A stretch of 64,000 nt of DNA, from the NCBI GenBank assembly GCA_947493145.1, contig CANLPZ010000001.1, positions 1,454,501 to 1,518,500 of the forward strand, given 5' to 3'. This stretch comes from an uncultured Paracoccaceae bacterium. GTDB lineage: Bacteria; Pseudomonadota; Alphaproteobacteria; Rhodobacterales; Rhodobacteraceae. A program made the position numbers and the translations under genes. The notes under the pieces were generated by a model that worked only from the letters and a program-made list of their open reading frames with translations, made no database searches and was not told the origin of the DNA. Of the stretch, positions 47,509 through 55,328 are shown piece by piece. Within the stretch, counting starts at the first letter, position 1; each line of letters opens with the position of its first letter.

Positions 47509-47598
47509 CTTTTCGACAGGGTGGTTACAGCCCCCACCCAGTACGCCCTGTCGGAAAGCTTTCTTTGTGTTTGACCCCGTGCTTATGCTGCGGGGTTT
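47509..47598 (+). ncRNA. Putative structured RNA in a 358-base gap
   Basis: In the gap between DUF2794 and the cytochrome c' gene (47364-47721) a 13-base-pair stem CTTTTCGACAGGG/CCCTGTCGGAAAG (47509-47558) encloses a 24-base loop that can form an inner TGG/CCA pair. Sixteen bases later a GACCCCG/CGGGGTT hairpin (47574-47598) follows. There is no strong U-run or obvious promoter. No protein gene is visible in the gap. The rest shows only the ribosome-binding site of the cytochrome gene. Confidence 0.3.
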
Positions 47599-47721
47599 CG
47601 TGTATTTGGGGGCCGGCAACCGCGATTGAGCATGGTTTCGCTGGAAAAAATTGCCAAGAAAATCCCTGTTGATTGAATCATTTTGTACGTTCATGATTGA
47701 TTGAAATTCAGGGAGCCGACG

Positions 47722-48156
47722 ATGAGATCATTTGTGTGTTTTGGTGCCGTCCTATGCGCTGCAACCGTTGCGATTGCTCATGATGGCGTAATGAACAAAT
47801 CCGTTCTAACGCGGATGGAAACCATGACTGAATTCAAAGAAATAACAAAGACGTTAGGTCGGATCGGCAGCGGTGCGGATGAATGGGATCCGAAAAAAGT
47901 TGAAATAACGATGCAAGCACTGACCGCCGCCGCGGCACGTGTCGTTCCGGAATTCGAGGCAAACGAACGCGATCCAAAGGACCGCGCGGCAGACACGATT
48001 TGGACAAGTTGGGATGATTTTGTTTCCACAGCAAACGGATTTGAAACGACCGTGTCGGAAATGGATGTATCGTCCGCAAAAGCCTTAGCCGTGTCTGTTT
48101 CCGCACTCGGTGACGGATGTAAAACCTGTCACAAAGCGTACCGCGTGCGAAAGTAA
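47722..48156 (+). CDS. Cytochrome c' / c556 family protein
   Basis: Periplasmic high-spin heme protein of 144 residues. Signal peptide (MRSFVCFGAVLCAATVAIA) then four helices with the C-terminal heme site CKTCHKAYR. Class II cytochromes of this kind may bind NO or serve in electron transfer. The start at 47722 follows GGGAG; the ORF has a longer N terminus without signal character. Confidence 0.9.
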   Translation: MRSFVCFGAVLCAATVAIAHDGVMNKSVLTRMETMTEFKEITKTLGRIGSGADEWDPKKVEITMQALTAAAARVVPEFEANERDPKDRAADTIWTSWDDFVSTANGFETTVSEMDVSSAKALAVSVSALGDGCKTCHKAYRVRK

Positions 48157-48183
48157 AACATCAAAAGCCGTGCGACGGTGCGA

Positions 48184-48486
48184 TTAACCACAGTTCAGGC
48201 GGGTGATCACATCGTCTTTGTTCAGGTTGATGTTCAGGCGTGTTGGTAAATAATCCATCGTTACCATGGTGTTGGGTCGAATGACCCGTACCTGTCCCAA
48301 CAGCATAACTTTTTCCAACGCTGACACGTGTTGACCAACATACGGTTGTACCTTTTCAAACGGACAGTCCCCTTGAGGGGCGACAGGGCGTTTGATGCCG
48401 AATGCATCGTCTAACTGGTCTTCTTTTGTCGGTTCTGTGCATGCTGCTAAGGCCAACATGGCTATGATCAAGGAAAGTTGTTTCAT
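48184..48486 (-). CDS. Peptidase inhibitor I78 family lipoprotein
   Basis: The 100-residue protein carries a lipobox (LALAAC, cleavage before Cys16) and the I78 inhibitor pattern: CPFEKVQPYVGQHV, VRVIRPNTMVTMDYLPTRLNI and a terminal NCG. The Cys pair flanks the reactive loop. An outer-membrane-anchored serine-protease inhibitor is likely, protecting against foreign or its own proteases; target unknown. It is divergent from the alcohol dehydrogenase and convergent to the cytochrome gene. Confidence 0.87.
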   Translation of the reverse strand: MKQLSLIIAMLALAACTEPTKEDQLDDAFGIKRPVAPQGDCPFEKVQPYVGQHVSALEKVMLLGQVRVIRPNTMVTMDYLPTRLNINLNKDDVITRLNCG

Positions 48487-48586
48487 TCAAGTAGGATAGG
48501 CAACTTTGCGAGAAACGCTCAAGGGGAAAAGGCTGGACAGGTCTGCAACTTTGACGCAGAATTTTGGAACATAGAGGGAGGAAAAC

Positions 48587-49699
48587 ATGCGTACACGTGC
48601 TGCTGTTGCTGTTGCTGCTGGGCAACCGTTGGAGGTAATGGATGTCAATTTAGACGGGCCGCGCGCTGGCGAGGTCTTGATCGAGATTAAGGCAACCGGT
48701 CTTTGCCACACGGATGAGTTCACGCGTTCCGGTGATGATCCAGAAGGAATATTTCCCGCAATCTTGGGTCACGAAGGTGCGGGTGTCGTGATCGAGGTTG
48801 GCGAAGGCGTCACAAGCTTAGACGTGGGTGACCATGTTATCCCACTCTATACGCCTGAATGTCGCGAATGCGATTATTGTTTGAATCCAAAAACAAATCT
48901 CTGCCAATCAATCCGCGAAACGCAGGGCCAAGGATTGTTGCCGGATGGATCAACACGGTTTTCGATGTTGGATGGAACGCCTATCCATCACTACATGGGC
49001 TGTTCGACGTTTGCCAATCACACAGTTGTTCCTGAAATTGCGCTTGCAAAAGTGCGTAAGGACGCGCCATTCGATAAGATTTGTTACATCGGCTGTGGTG
49101 TGACGACGGGCATTGGTGCTGTCATAAACACAGCTAAAGTCGAAATTGGCAGTCGTGCAATCGTGTTCGGTCTGGGCGGGATTGGGTTAAATGTGATTCA
49201 GGGCTTGCGACTTGCTGGTGCCGATCAGATCGTTGGTGTCGATTTGAACGCGTCAAAGGCGGACATGGGCACTCAGTTTGGAATGACTGATTTCGTGAAC
49301 CCCGCCGAAGTCGAGGGCGATTTGGTCGCGCATCTGGTCACGCTTACGGGTGGCGGCGCGGATTATACATTTGACGCAACCGGAAATGTACAGGTCATGC
49401 GAACTGCTTTGGAAGCGGCACACAAAGGATGGGGCGAAAGCATCATTATCGGTGTTGCACCAGCCGGCGCTGAAATTTCGACGCGGCCGTTCCAATTGGT
49501 AACCGGTCGCAGTTGGCGTGGAACTGCCTTTGGCGGTGCATCAGGGCGAACCGATGTTCCAAAAATTGTGGATTGGTACATGGACGGAAAAATAGAAATC
49601 GATCCAATGATCACCCATAAACTGTCGTTGGATGAAATTAACCATGGTTTTGATTTGATGCACGAAGGTAAATCCATTCGTGCCGTGGTCGAATACTAA
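48587..49699 (+). CDS. adhC: S-(hydroxymethyl)glutathione dehydrogenase (class III alcohol dehydrogenase)
   Basis: Oxidises the glutathione-formaldehyde adduct; may reduce S-nitrosoglutathione. The 370-residue zinc enzyme shows the catalytic-zinc motif CHTDEFTRSG, GHEGAGVVIEVGEGV, the structural-zinc CRECDYCLNPKTNLC, and the Rossmann fold FGLGGIGLNVIQG. It is close to full-length family size. It is followed after 42 bases by a hairpin and then clpP. Confidence 0.93.
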   Translation: MRTRAAVAVAAGQPLEVMDVNLDGPRAGEVLIEIKATGLCHTDEFTRSGDDPEGIFPAILGHEGAGVVIEVGEGVTSLDVGDHVIPLYTPECRECDYCLNPKTNLCQSIRETQGQGLLPDGSTRFSMLDGTPIHHYMGCSTFANHTVVPEIALAKVRKDAPFDKICYIGCGVTTGIGAVINTAKVEIGSRAIVFGLGGIGLNVIQGLRLAGADQIVGVDLNASKADMGTQFGMTDFVNPAEVEGDLVAHLVTLTGGGADYTFDATGNVQVMRTALEAAHKGWGESIIIGVAPAGAEISTRPFQLVTGRSWRGTAFGGASGRTDVPKIVDWYMDGKIEIDPMITHKLSLDEINHGFDLMHEGKSIRAVVEY

Positions 49700-49741
49700 A
49701 TCGCGGGTCTTTCCATCCCAGCGAAAATAACTAATTATAAA

Positions 49742-49766
49742 CAGGGTCCAGCCATGCTGGGCCCTG
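49742..49766 (+). terminator. Hairpin terminator after the class III dehydrogenase
   Basis: CAGGGTCCAGC pairs with GCTGGGCCCTG (11 base pairs, one G-U) around CAT, followed by AAATTTT. The U-run is short. Confidence 0.7.
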
Positions 49767-49787
49767 AAATTTTACCGGAGCAGAGTA

Positions 49788-50363
49788 ATGGCCGAAGACA
49801 AAGAAAAAGACGAGAAAAACCCAAATATCAGCACTTTGTTCCAAAAGAGCCGTAGCGTTTTGGTGACTGGACCAATCAACGACAAATTGGCGACCAAAGT
49901 TGTGACGCAATTGTTGGCGTTGGCTGAAGAAAACGACGATCCGATCAATATGTTTATCTCGTCACCTGGTGGGCATGTGGAATCCGGTGACATGGTCCAC
50001 GATATGATCAAATTCATCAAACCAGAGGTCCGTGTTATCGGATCGGGTTGGGTGGCATCCGCCGGTGCGTTGATATTTATCGGCGCAGAAAAGAAAAACC
50101 GGTACTGTTTGCCGAATACGCGTTTCTTGCTGCATCAACCAAGTGGCGGCGTTGGCGGGCAGGTCTCTGACATTCAGATTCAAGCGAAACAGATTGAAAT
50201 GATGCGCGAACGATTTGATAAACTCTTTGCTGATGCGACGGGTCAAACACCTGAAAAAATCGCCGAAGATACGAAACGCGATTTCTGGTTAAATACAGAC
50301 GAGGCGTTGGAATATGGCTTGCTGGGTCAAGTGATCGTCAGCGCCGATCAAATCGCTGATTAA
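49788..50363 (+). CDS. ClpP-family protease subunit paralogue
   Basis: The 191-residue serine protease has the catalytic triad Ser91 (ASAGA), His116 (LLHQP) and Asp165, the ClpP spacing. The usual ASMGS/A motif is changed to ASAGA, and the sequence is a divergent ClpP rather than the housekeeping copy, which would be beside tig and clpX; here those are absent. It may form heteromeric or alternative ClpP rings. The stop touches the stop of the converging TetR gene. Confidence 0.85.
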   Translation: MAEDKEKDEKNPNISTLFQKSRSVLVTGPINDKLATKVVTQLLALAEENDDPINMFISSPGGHVESGDMVHDMIKFIKPEVRVIGSGWVASAGALIFIGAEKKNRYCLPNTRFLLHQPSGGVGGQVSDIQIQAKQIEMMRERFDKLFADATGQTPEKIAEDTKRDFWLNTDEALEYGLLGQVIVSADQIAD

Positions 50364-50981
50364 TTACGTACCATATCGTGCCATAAACATGTCGACTGCA
50401 CCTTTAATGATGCGGTCGATTTCTTTTTGGCTGAACTCTCGTTGAACGCCAAATACGATTTTTGGGAATAACGTTGTTTTGCAAAGCTCACCAAATTGGT
50501 CCGCAGCAAGGTCTAAGTCATCGATCTTCAGTTCGTTTCGTGAAATGGCTGCGGTGAAGTAGCCAACCAACATTTCACGGACCACTAATGGACCGCTTTC
50601 GTAAAATTTCGCACCAAGTTCGGGAAAACGATCGGTTTCGGCGACGCAAATACGAAACACTTGTTGTCCCAAATCTGACAGGAAAAAGCCCAGCATTCGA
50701 TTTGCGGCGAGCGTCAGAACCTCGCGCGGCGGGTTATCAAGATTGATTTCTTCAAAAGCTGTTGCAGCCTGTGCTTCGCATTCTGCTTGCGCCATTTCCA
50801 TGAACAAAAAACGCTTGTCAGGAAAATAGCTATATAGCGTTGCTTTTGAAACCTGCGCGGCCTTTGCAATCTCGTCAACACTTGCGCCTTCGAATCCGTC
50901 GGCCATGAAAACTTTGCGCGCACCTTCAAGCACTTGGTCGAATTTACGGCCCTTCTTGATGGTAAGCGTCGCGTCAGTCAT
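50364..50981 (-). CDS. TetR/AcrR-family transcriptional regulator
   Basis: The 205-residue protein has the TetR helix-turn-helix at residues 10-60 (VFMADGFEGASVDEIAKAAQVSKATLYSYFPDKRFLF) and a TetR_C-like ligand domain. Its promoter region carries the dyad TAAACTGAACGGTTTA 29 bases before the start codon, a plausible autoregulatory operator. The same sequence recurs before the next two genes, so it probably controls the small secreted protein and mbfA as well. Confidence 0.9.
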   Translation of the reverse strand: MTDATLTIKKGRKFDQVLEGARKVFMADGFEGASVDEIAKAAQVSKATLYSYFPDKRFLFMEMAQAECEAQAATAFEEINLDNPPREVLTLAANRMLGFFLSDLGQQVFRICVAETDRFPELGAKFYESGPLVVREMLVGYFTAAISRNELKIDDLDLAADQFGELCKTTLFPKIVFGVQREFSQKEIDRIIKGAVDMFMARYGT

Positions 50982-51009
50982 TGAGTATCCTTTTTAAGAG
51001 CCTCGATTA

Positions 51010-51025
51010 TAAACCGTTCAGTTTA
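51010..51025 (-). promoter_or_regulatory. TetR-type operator at the regulator's own promoter
   Basis: On the minus strand TAAACTGAACGGTTTA is an inverted repeat with TAAAC and GTTTA arms. It matches the two sites at 51327 and 51360 and lies directly before the TetR gene. Confidence 0.65.
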
Positions 51026-51044
51026 ATCGGAGCAAGTCACAAGA

Positions 51045-51070
51045 AATTTGGGCGGACCAATAGGCCCGCC
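51045..51070 (-). terminator. Possible terminator of the small secreted protein gene
   Basis: GGGCGG and CCGCCC (with inner CC/GG) form a stem 25 bases past the stop codon at 51095; on the minus strand only AAATTTCT follows, so it is weak. Confidence 0.4.
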
Positions 51071-51094
51071 CACACACACAGAGTTAAGGGGAGC

Positions 51095-51286
51095 TTACTC
51101 TGTATCTGACAGACAATTCGCGTCTGTCAAAACTGCGGGGTTAAGGCAGTTTTTCGTTGTTTCAGTGTCTTGATCAGTGGGGAACGTCAGATGTGGGATG
51201 TAGGTCCAAGATGACGATCCTGCGAATGCAGGCGTTGTAACCGTCATAACAGCGGCGAGGGTCGTTGCGATAAGGGAGGATTTCAT
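51095..51286 (-). CDS. Small secreted protein
   Basis: A 63-residue protein with a clear signal peptide (MKSSLIATTLAAVMTVTTPAFA) and a 41-residue mature part having two cysteines (NCLNPAVLTDANCL) that could form one disulfide. No family is recognised. It is preceded by AAGGAC and by a TetR-type operator (51327), so the neighbouring TetR regulator is its probable controller. Confidence 0.7.
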   Translation of the reverse strand: MKSSLIATTLAAVMTVTTPAFAGSSSWTYIPHLTFPTDQDTETTKNCLNPAVLTDANCLSDTE

Positions 51287-51326
51287 CGGTTTGTCCTTAG
51301 GGTTTAATCATTCAATACCGTCAATC

Positions 51327-51342
51327 TAAACTGATTGGTTTA
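51327..51342 (-). promoter_or_regulatory. TetR-type operator before the small secreted protein
   Basis: TAAACTGATTGGTTTA differs from the site at 51010 in two central bases only. It lies 41 bases before the start codon of the small secreted protein. Confidence 0.65.
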
Positions 51343-51359
51343 CTTTTCAAGATCATTTT

Positions 51360-51377
51360 GAACTAATTGGTTTAGTT
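51360..51377. promoter_or_regulatory. Third TetR-type operator, between the small protein and mbfA
   Basis: GAACTAATTGGTTTAGTT has AACTAA and TTAGTT arms and shares ATTGGTTTA with the other two. It is 34 bases before the Irr-like box and 62 before mbfA. Confidence 0.6.
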
Positions 51378-51410
51378 TTTGAGGTTGAATTATCGGCGCG
51401 AAGAATTAAC

Positions 51411-51425
51411 TTAGAATCATTCTAA
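51411..51425 (+). promoter_or_regulatory. Irr/iron control element before mbfA
   Basis: TTAGAA-TCA-TTCTAA is a dyad of the Irr box (ICE) kind known from alphaproteobacteria. It overlaps the likely promoter and lies 14 bases before the start codon, so Irr bound here under low iron would block transcription. Confidence 0.75.
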
Positions 51426-51438
51426 ACTGGAGGCGATT

Positions 51439-52413
51439 GTGTTCGCATTGCAAAACAGAAAACGCTTTGCCGATCTGTCAGAGCAAGAGGTTCTTGCCCT
51501 TGCGATTGCATCAGAAGAAGACGATGCACGAATTTATCGGCAGTATGCTGAAAACTTGCGGCAAGAGTTCCCAAGCTCGGCGTCAATTTTTGACGCAATG
51601 GCGGTCGAGGAAGATCAGCATCGCCAAAGTTTGATCGACGAATACCAACGTCGCTTTGGGTCGCATATACCGTTGATTAGACGCGAACATGTGTCGGGAC
51701 ACTATGCCCGTCGACCCGTTTGGTTGGTGGAAAATCTGGGGCTGGACCAAATGCGCGGGCACGCCGCGAAGATGGAACAAGACGCAGAGCAATTTTATCT
51801 AAAGGCCGCTGAAACCAGTACCGATGCCTCCACAAGAAAACTGTTGGGCGATCTCGCCGCTGCTGAGGCTGGGCACAAAACAACAGCCGATACTTTGATC
51901 GATAAATCGCAGGATGAAGGCGACTGGGACGAAGAGGATCAAACACGGCATCGCCAGTTTGTTCTAACTTGGGTTCAACCTGGATTGGCTGGATTGATGG
52001 ATGGTTCGGTATCCACTCTTGCCCCAATTTTTGCGACAGCTTTTGCAACACAAGACACTTGGACCACATTTTTGGTCGGACTTGCCGCATCTGTCGGCGC
52101 GGGAATTTCGATGGGCTTTACCGAAGCGGCGTCTGATGATGGTGCGATCTCTGGTCGGGGCTCGCCGATAAAAAGAGGCTTTGCATCGGGAATTATGACG
52201 ACAATCGGCGGATTGGGGCACGCATTGCCTTATCTGATCGCAGATTTCTGGACCGCAACATCGATTGCGATCCTTGTTGTGTTCGTGGAACTTTGGGCAA
52301 TTGCTTGGATCCAAAACAAATACATGGAAACACCATTTTTCCGCGCGGCTCTGCAGGTTGTTGTTGGCGGTGCGTTGGTGTTCGCTGTTGGTGTCTTGAT
52401 CGGCTCAGGATAG
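51439..52413 (+). CDS. mbfA: Membrane-bound ferritin (MbfA type): erythrin-like ferritin domain fused to VIT1 domain
   Basis: The 324-residue protein starts with a ferritin-like helical bundle (1-165; EEDDARIYRQYAENL, AVEEDQHRQSLIDEYQRRF, AAAEAGHK with diiron ligands) and ends with a VIT1/CCC1-like membrane domain of about five helices (AGLMDGSVSTLAPIFATAFAT). This is the architecture of MbfA, which exports iron and protects against high iron and peroxide in relatives. Regulation by Irr is supported by the box before it. The start is GTG 51439 after GGAGG. It overlaps the next gene's stop by nine bases. Confidence 0.9.
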   Translation: MFALQNRKRFADLSEQEVLALAIASEEDDARIYRQYAENLRQEFPSSASIFDAMAVEEDQHRQSLIDEYQRRFGSHIPLIRREHVSGHYARRPVWLVENLGLDQMRGHAAKMEQDAEQFYLKAAETSTDASTRKLLGDLAAAEAGHKTTADTLIDKSQDEGDWDEEDQTRHRQFVLTWVQPGLAGLMDGSVSTLAPIFATAFATQDTWTTFLVGLAASVGAGISMGFTEAASDDGAISGRGSPIKRGFASGIMTTIGGLGHALPYLIADFWTATSIAILVVFVELWAIAWIQNKYMETPFFRAALQVVVGGALVFAVGVLIGSG

Positions 52414-53145
52414 GTTCATAACCTTTTCATAAAACGAACGATTCAAGTCACGCGCCATTTCCACATTCAAATCGCATTGATGTGTGTTACGAAGATCGGA
52501 TTGCCAATCCTCTAATGTCGACATCGCAGGGGGGTGCCTAAAATGGTTGAATTTATCCTTGAACGGTAAACATAGTACCCGACGCCCCATTAACATGGCC
52601 CAATACGTTCCGTGATAAGAGTTTGTGACGACAATTTCGCCTTTCGCCAAATGCAAAAGCGTGTCCTTTAACGTTCCCATGTGGTTGGTCAGATGCGGAA
52701 TTTCGGACGGAACAGAAAGCGTTTTCGATTTCAGTGCATGAGAAAAAACAACCACTTCGCATTGCGGGTCTGGAATATCGTCAAATTCGGGTGCCATGGC
52801 CGACACACAAGGGACGTAGTCCAACCCGTCAAAATCCCAATTGCGAGTTGAAAACAGGGTGCAATTGGCCTTTGCAATGTCGAACTTTAGTCCCGACATT
52901 GCCTTTCGTGTAAGTCCGATAGACCAAATCACTTTGTGATCCGCTTGGCCTGCATCATAAATGACGGCGTCGGCGCACTGTCCAAACACCTGCCCTCCGC
53001 CGAAAATTGCGCGCTTGCATGGTGGAACTGCGGTCCCGAAGTCACCGATGACTGAGTGACCAAAGTCGAAATATTGTGAGGGCGAACAGGAAAGATCGCC
53101 AACGTTGTGTGTTGATCGAATGGACTGAAAAACCGTATCTAACAT
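52405..53145 (-). CDS. Polysaccharide pyruvyl transferase-like protein
   Basis: A 246-residue protein with the family features GGGQVFGQC, VIWSIGLTRK and VTNSYHGTYWAMLMGRRVLCLPFKDKF near residues 165-195. Family members add pyruvate ketals to surface sugars. It is shorter than usual and stands alone, with no glycosyltransferase nearby, so its substrate is unclear. Convergent with mbfA. Confidence 0.75.
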   Translation of the reverse strand: MLDTVFQSIRSTHNVGDLSCSPSQYFDFGHSVIGDFGTAVPPCKRAIFGGGQVFGQCADAVIYDAGQADHKVIWSIGLTRKAMSGLKFDIAKANCTLFSTRNWDFDGLDYVPCVSAMAPEFDDIPDPQCEVVVFSHALKSKTLSVPSEIPHLTNHMGTLKDTLLHLAKGEIVVTNSYHGTYWAMLMGRRVLCLPFKDKFNHFRHPPAMSTLEDWQSDLRNTHQCDLNVEMARDLNRSFYEKVMNLS

Positions 53146-53222
53146 GCCGCCAATTTAGGGCGCGTAAACACGGAAAGCCAGAACAGTTGCGCAACGAAGC
53201 GCCAAAGCATTAGGGTGGCGTT

Positions 53223-54158
53223 ATGATCGAAATATTGCTTAAAACCCTTCCTTTTTTTGGCATTATCGGCGCGGGGTATTGGGCCGGCCGCACTGGGTTC
53301 TTTAGTGCCGAAGCCACGGCTTATCTCACCAAATTTGTTTTCTATTTTGCATTATCGGCAATGTTGTTTCGTTTCGCTGCGACGTTGTCATTAAGCGAAG
53401 TTTTGGATTGGTCCGTTATATGGGCCTACCTTTTGGGATCGTTTGTTGTGTACGCATTGGCGACGCTTGCAGGCGGGGTACGAAAAAGAGGAATTGCGGA
53501 AACTGCGGTCGAGGCCCAGTGTGCCGTCATCGGGAACGTGGGTTTTATTGGTATCCCGATGTTGGTTCTATTGATGGGGGAACGTGCGATTGGCCCTGTC
53601 ATGATGGTTTTAGCGGTCGATTTGATCGTGTTTGGCAGCTTAATCGTTATCCTGATCACAGGTGCACAAGACGGACGCATGCAATTCGCCGTCTTGAAAA
53701 CGGTGGGGTTGGGGCTGATGAAAAACCCGATGATCCTTTCGATCGTATTGGGGTTCGGTTGGGCTGCAACCGGTTGGTTGATGCCAAGACCCGTGGACGA
53801 ATTTATGTCGCTGTTGGGTGGTGCCGCGACACCTGGTGCGTTGTTTGCGATTGGTGCGTCACTGGCTGCAAAAAACGCAGAACGCATTTATGTGGCAGGC
53901 TGGTTAAGTTTCTGCAAACTCTTCCTGCATCCGCTTGCGGTCGCAGGTTTTGCATTATTTGTGTGCGAGATTGATGCCTATTCTGCGGCAGTTATGATCG
54001 CCGCCGCGTCGCTTCCGGTCGCGGGAAACATCTATATGTTGGCGCAACATTATGGCGTCGCACCTGCGCGCGTGTCTGCCTCGATCCTTATTTCGACCGC
54101 TCTTAGTGTTTTTACTGTGTCGACCGTTATTGCGTGGGTCAGCACATTCTATACATAG
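53223..54158 (+). CDS. AEC-family transporter
   Basis: Product of 311 residues with about ten membrane helices and the AEC/auxin-efflux-like pattern (TLPFFGIIGAGYWAGRTGFF, VEAQCAVIGNVGFIGIPMLVLLMGERA, AASLPVAGNIYMLAQHYGV). Exporter of an organic acid or amino acid in relatives; substrate unknown here. Starts after a single intergenic of 77 bases. Confidence 0.88.
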   Translation: MIEILLKTLPFFGIIGAGYWAGRTGFFSAEATAYLTKFVFYFALSAMLFRFAATLSLSEVLDWSVIWAYLLGSFVVYALATLAGGVRKRGIAETAVEAQCAVIGNVGFIGIPMLVLLMGERAIGPVMMVLAVDLIVFGSLIVILITGAQDGRMQFAVLKTVGLGLMKNPMILSIVLGFGWAATGWLMPRPVDEFMSLLGGAATPGALFAIGASLAAKNAERIYVAGWLSFCKLFLHPLAVAGFALFVCEIDAYSAAVMIAAASLPVAGNIYMLAQHYGVAPARVSASILISTALSVFTVSTVIAWVSTFYT

Positions 54159-54187
54159 TGCAAGATGACCAATCCGAAGGATAAAAC

Positions 54188-54631
54188 ATGATCTATGTCG
54201 ACGCAGATGCCTGTCCAGTAAAAGACGAAGCAGAACGCGTTGCCACACGCCATAAGTTAAAGATGTTCATTGTATCGAATGGCGGTTTACGACCATCGCA
54301 AAATCCGTATGTCGAAACGATAATTGTTCCTGATGGTCCCGATGTTGCGGACATGTGGATCGCAGATCGCGCAACCCATGGCGATGTTGTGGTGACAGGC
54401 GATATACCCTTGGCAGCTAAATGTATCGAAGCAGGGGCTAAGGTCGTTAAACACAACGGTGAAATCTTGCACGAACGCAATATTGGGAATGTGTTGGCGA
54501 CGCGGGATTTAATGGCCGATATGCGCGCAGCTGATCCCTTTCGTCAGGGCGGCGGAAAATCGTTTTCGAAATCGGATAGATCGCGATTTTTGGATGCATT
54601 GGAACGATTAGTTCGCCAAGCTTCTGTGTAA
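54188..54631 (+). CDS. YaiI/YqxD (DUF188) family protein
   Basis: The 147-residue protein opens with [19 protein letters not shown] and contains [25 protein letters not shown] and [11 protein letters not shown], the DUF188 signature. The PIN-like fold suggests nuclease activity, but function is not established. Confidence 0.92.
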   Translation: MIYVDADACPVKDEAERVATRHKLKMFIVSNGGLRPSQNPYVETIIVPDGPDVADMWIADRATHGDVVVTGDIPLAAKCIEAGAKVVKHNGEILHERNIGNVLATRDLMADMRAADPFRQGGGKSFSKSDRSRFLDALERLVRQASV

Positions 54632-54707
54632 AGGTAACGACAGTCGTAAATTTGTTGCCTTCGCCGAATAACGCATCCAAAGTTGTCACCAATTTTTGAG
54701 GAATGTT

Positions 54708-55328
54708 ATGACAGTTGATGCCGTTGTTTTTGATATTGGAAATGTCTTGATCGAATGGAACCCAGAACGGTTTTATGACCAAGCCATCGGAGAGGACCGG
54801 CGCAGGGATATGTTTGCGGACGTTGATTTACACGGTTTGAATGATCGTGTGGATCGGGGCGAAATGTTAAAGGATGTCATGTACCAAGCCGCAGAGGATT
54901 ATCCCGCGTATCGCGCTGAAATTCGGATGTGGCATGACAATTGGTTTGATATGGCGACGCCACGGATCGACCATTCCGTTCGTTTGCTCCGCGCCCTAAG
55001 AACCCGTGGAATACCCGTATTCGCTTTGACTAATTTTGGAACTGATACATTTGCCAACGCGCGAAAAGTTTATGAGTTTCTGAACGAATTTGATCAGTAC
55101 TATGTGTCGGGCGATATGAAGACGATAAAACCGGAACCTGAGATTTATGTCGGTTTAGAGGAAAACTGCGGCGTTCCTGCCGAACGCCTTTTGTTTACGG
55201 ATGACAGGATCGATAACATTGACGCTGCGGCGGCACGGGGATGGAAAACCCATCACTTTGACGGGCCACAAGGGTGGGCGAACCGTCTGGTGGCAGAAGG
55301 TTTGTTGTCAGCACAGGAGGCCAAATGA
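54708..55328 (+). CDS. HAD-superfamily hydrolase (IA type)
   Basis: The 206-residue protein starts MTVDAVVFDIGNVLIEWNPERF, with the nucleophile Asp in DIGNVL, then FALTNFGTDTFA and the late acid pair TDDRIDNIDAAAARGW. Resembles phosphatases or haloacid dehalogenase-type enzymes. The start at 54708 has GAGG six bases upstream. It overlaps the ornithine cyclodeaminase gene by ATGA, so the two are coupled. Confidence 0.88.
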   Translation: MTVDAVVFDIGNVLIEWNPERFYDQAIGEDRRRDMFADVDLHGLNDRVDRGEMLKDVMYQAAEDYPAYRAEIRMWHDNWFDMATPRIDHSVRLLRALRTRGIPVFALTNFGTDTFANARKVYEFLNEFDQYYVSGDMKTIKPEPEIYVGLEENCGVPAERLLFTDDRIDNIDAAAARGWKTHHFDGPQGWANRLVAEGLLSAQEAK

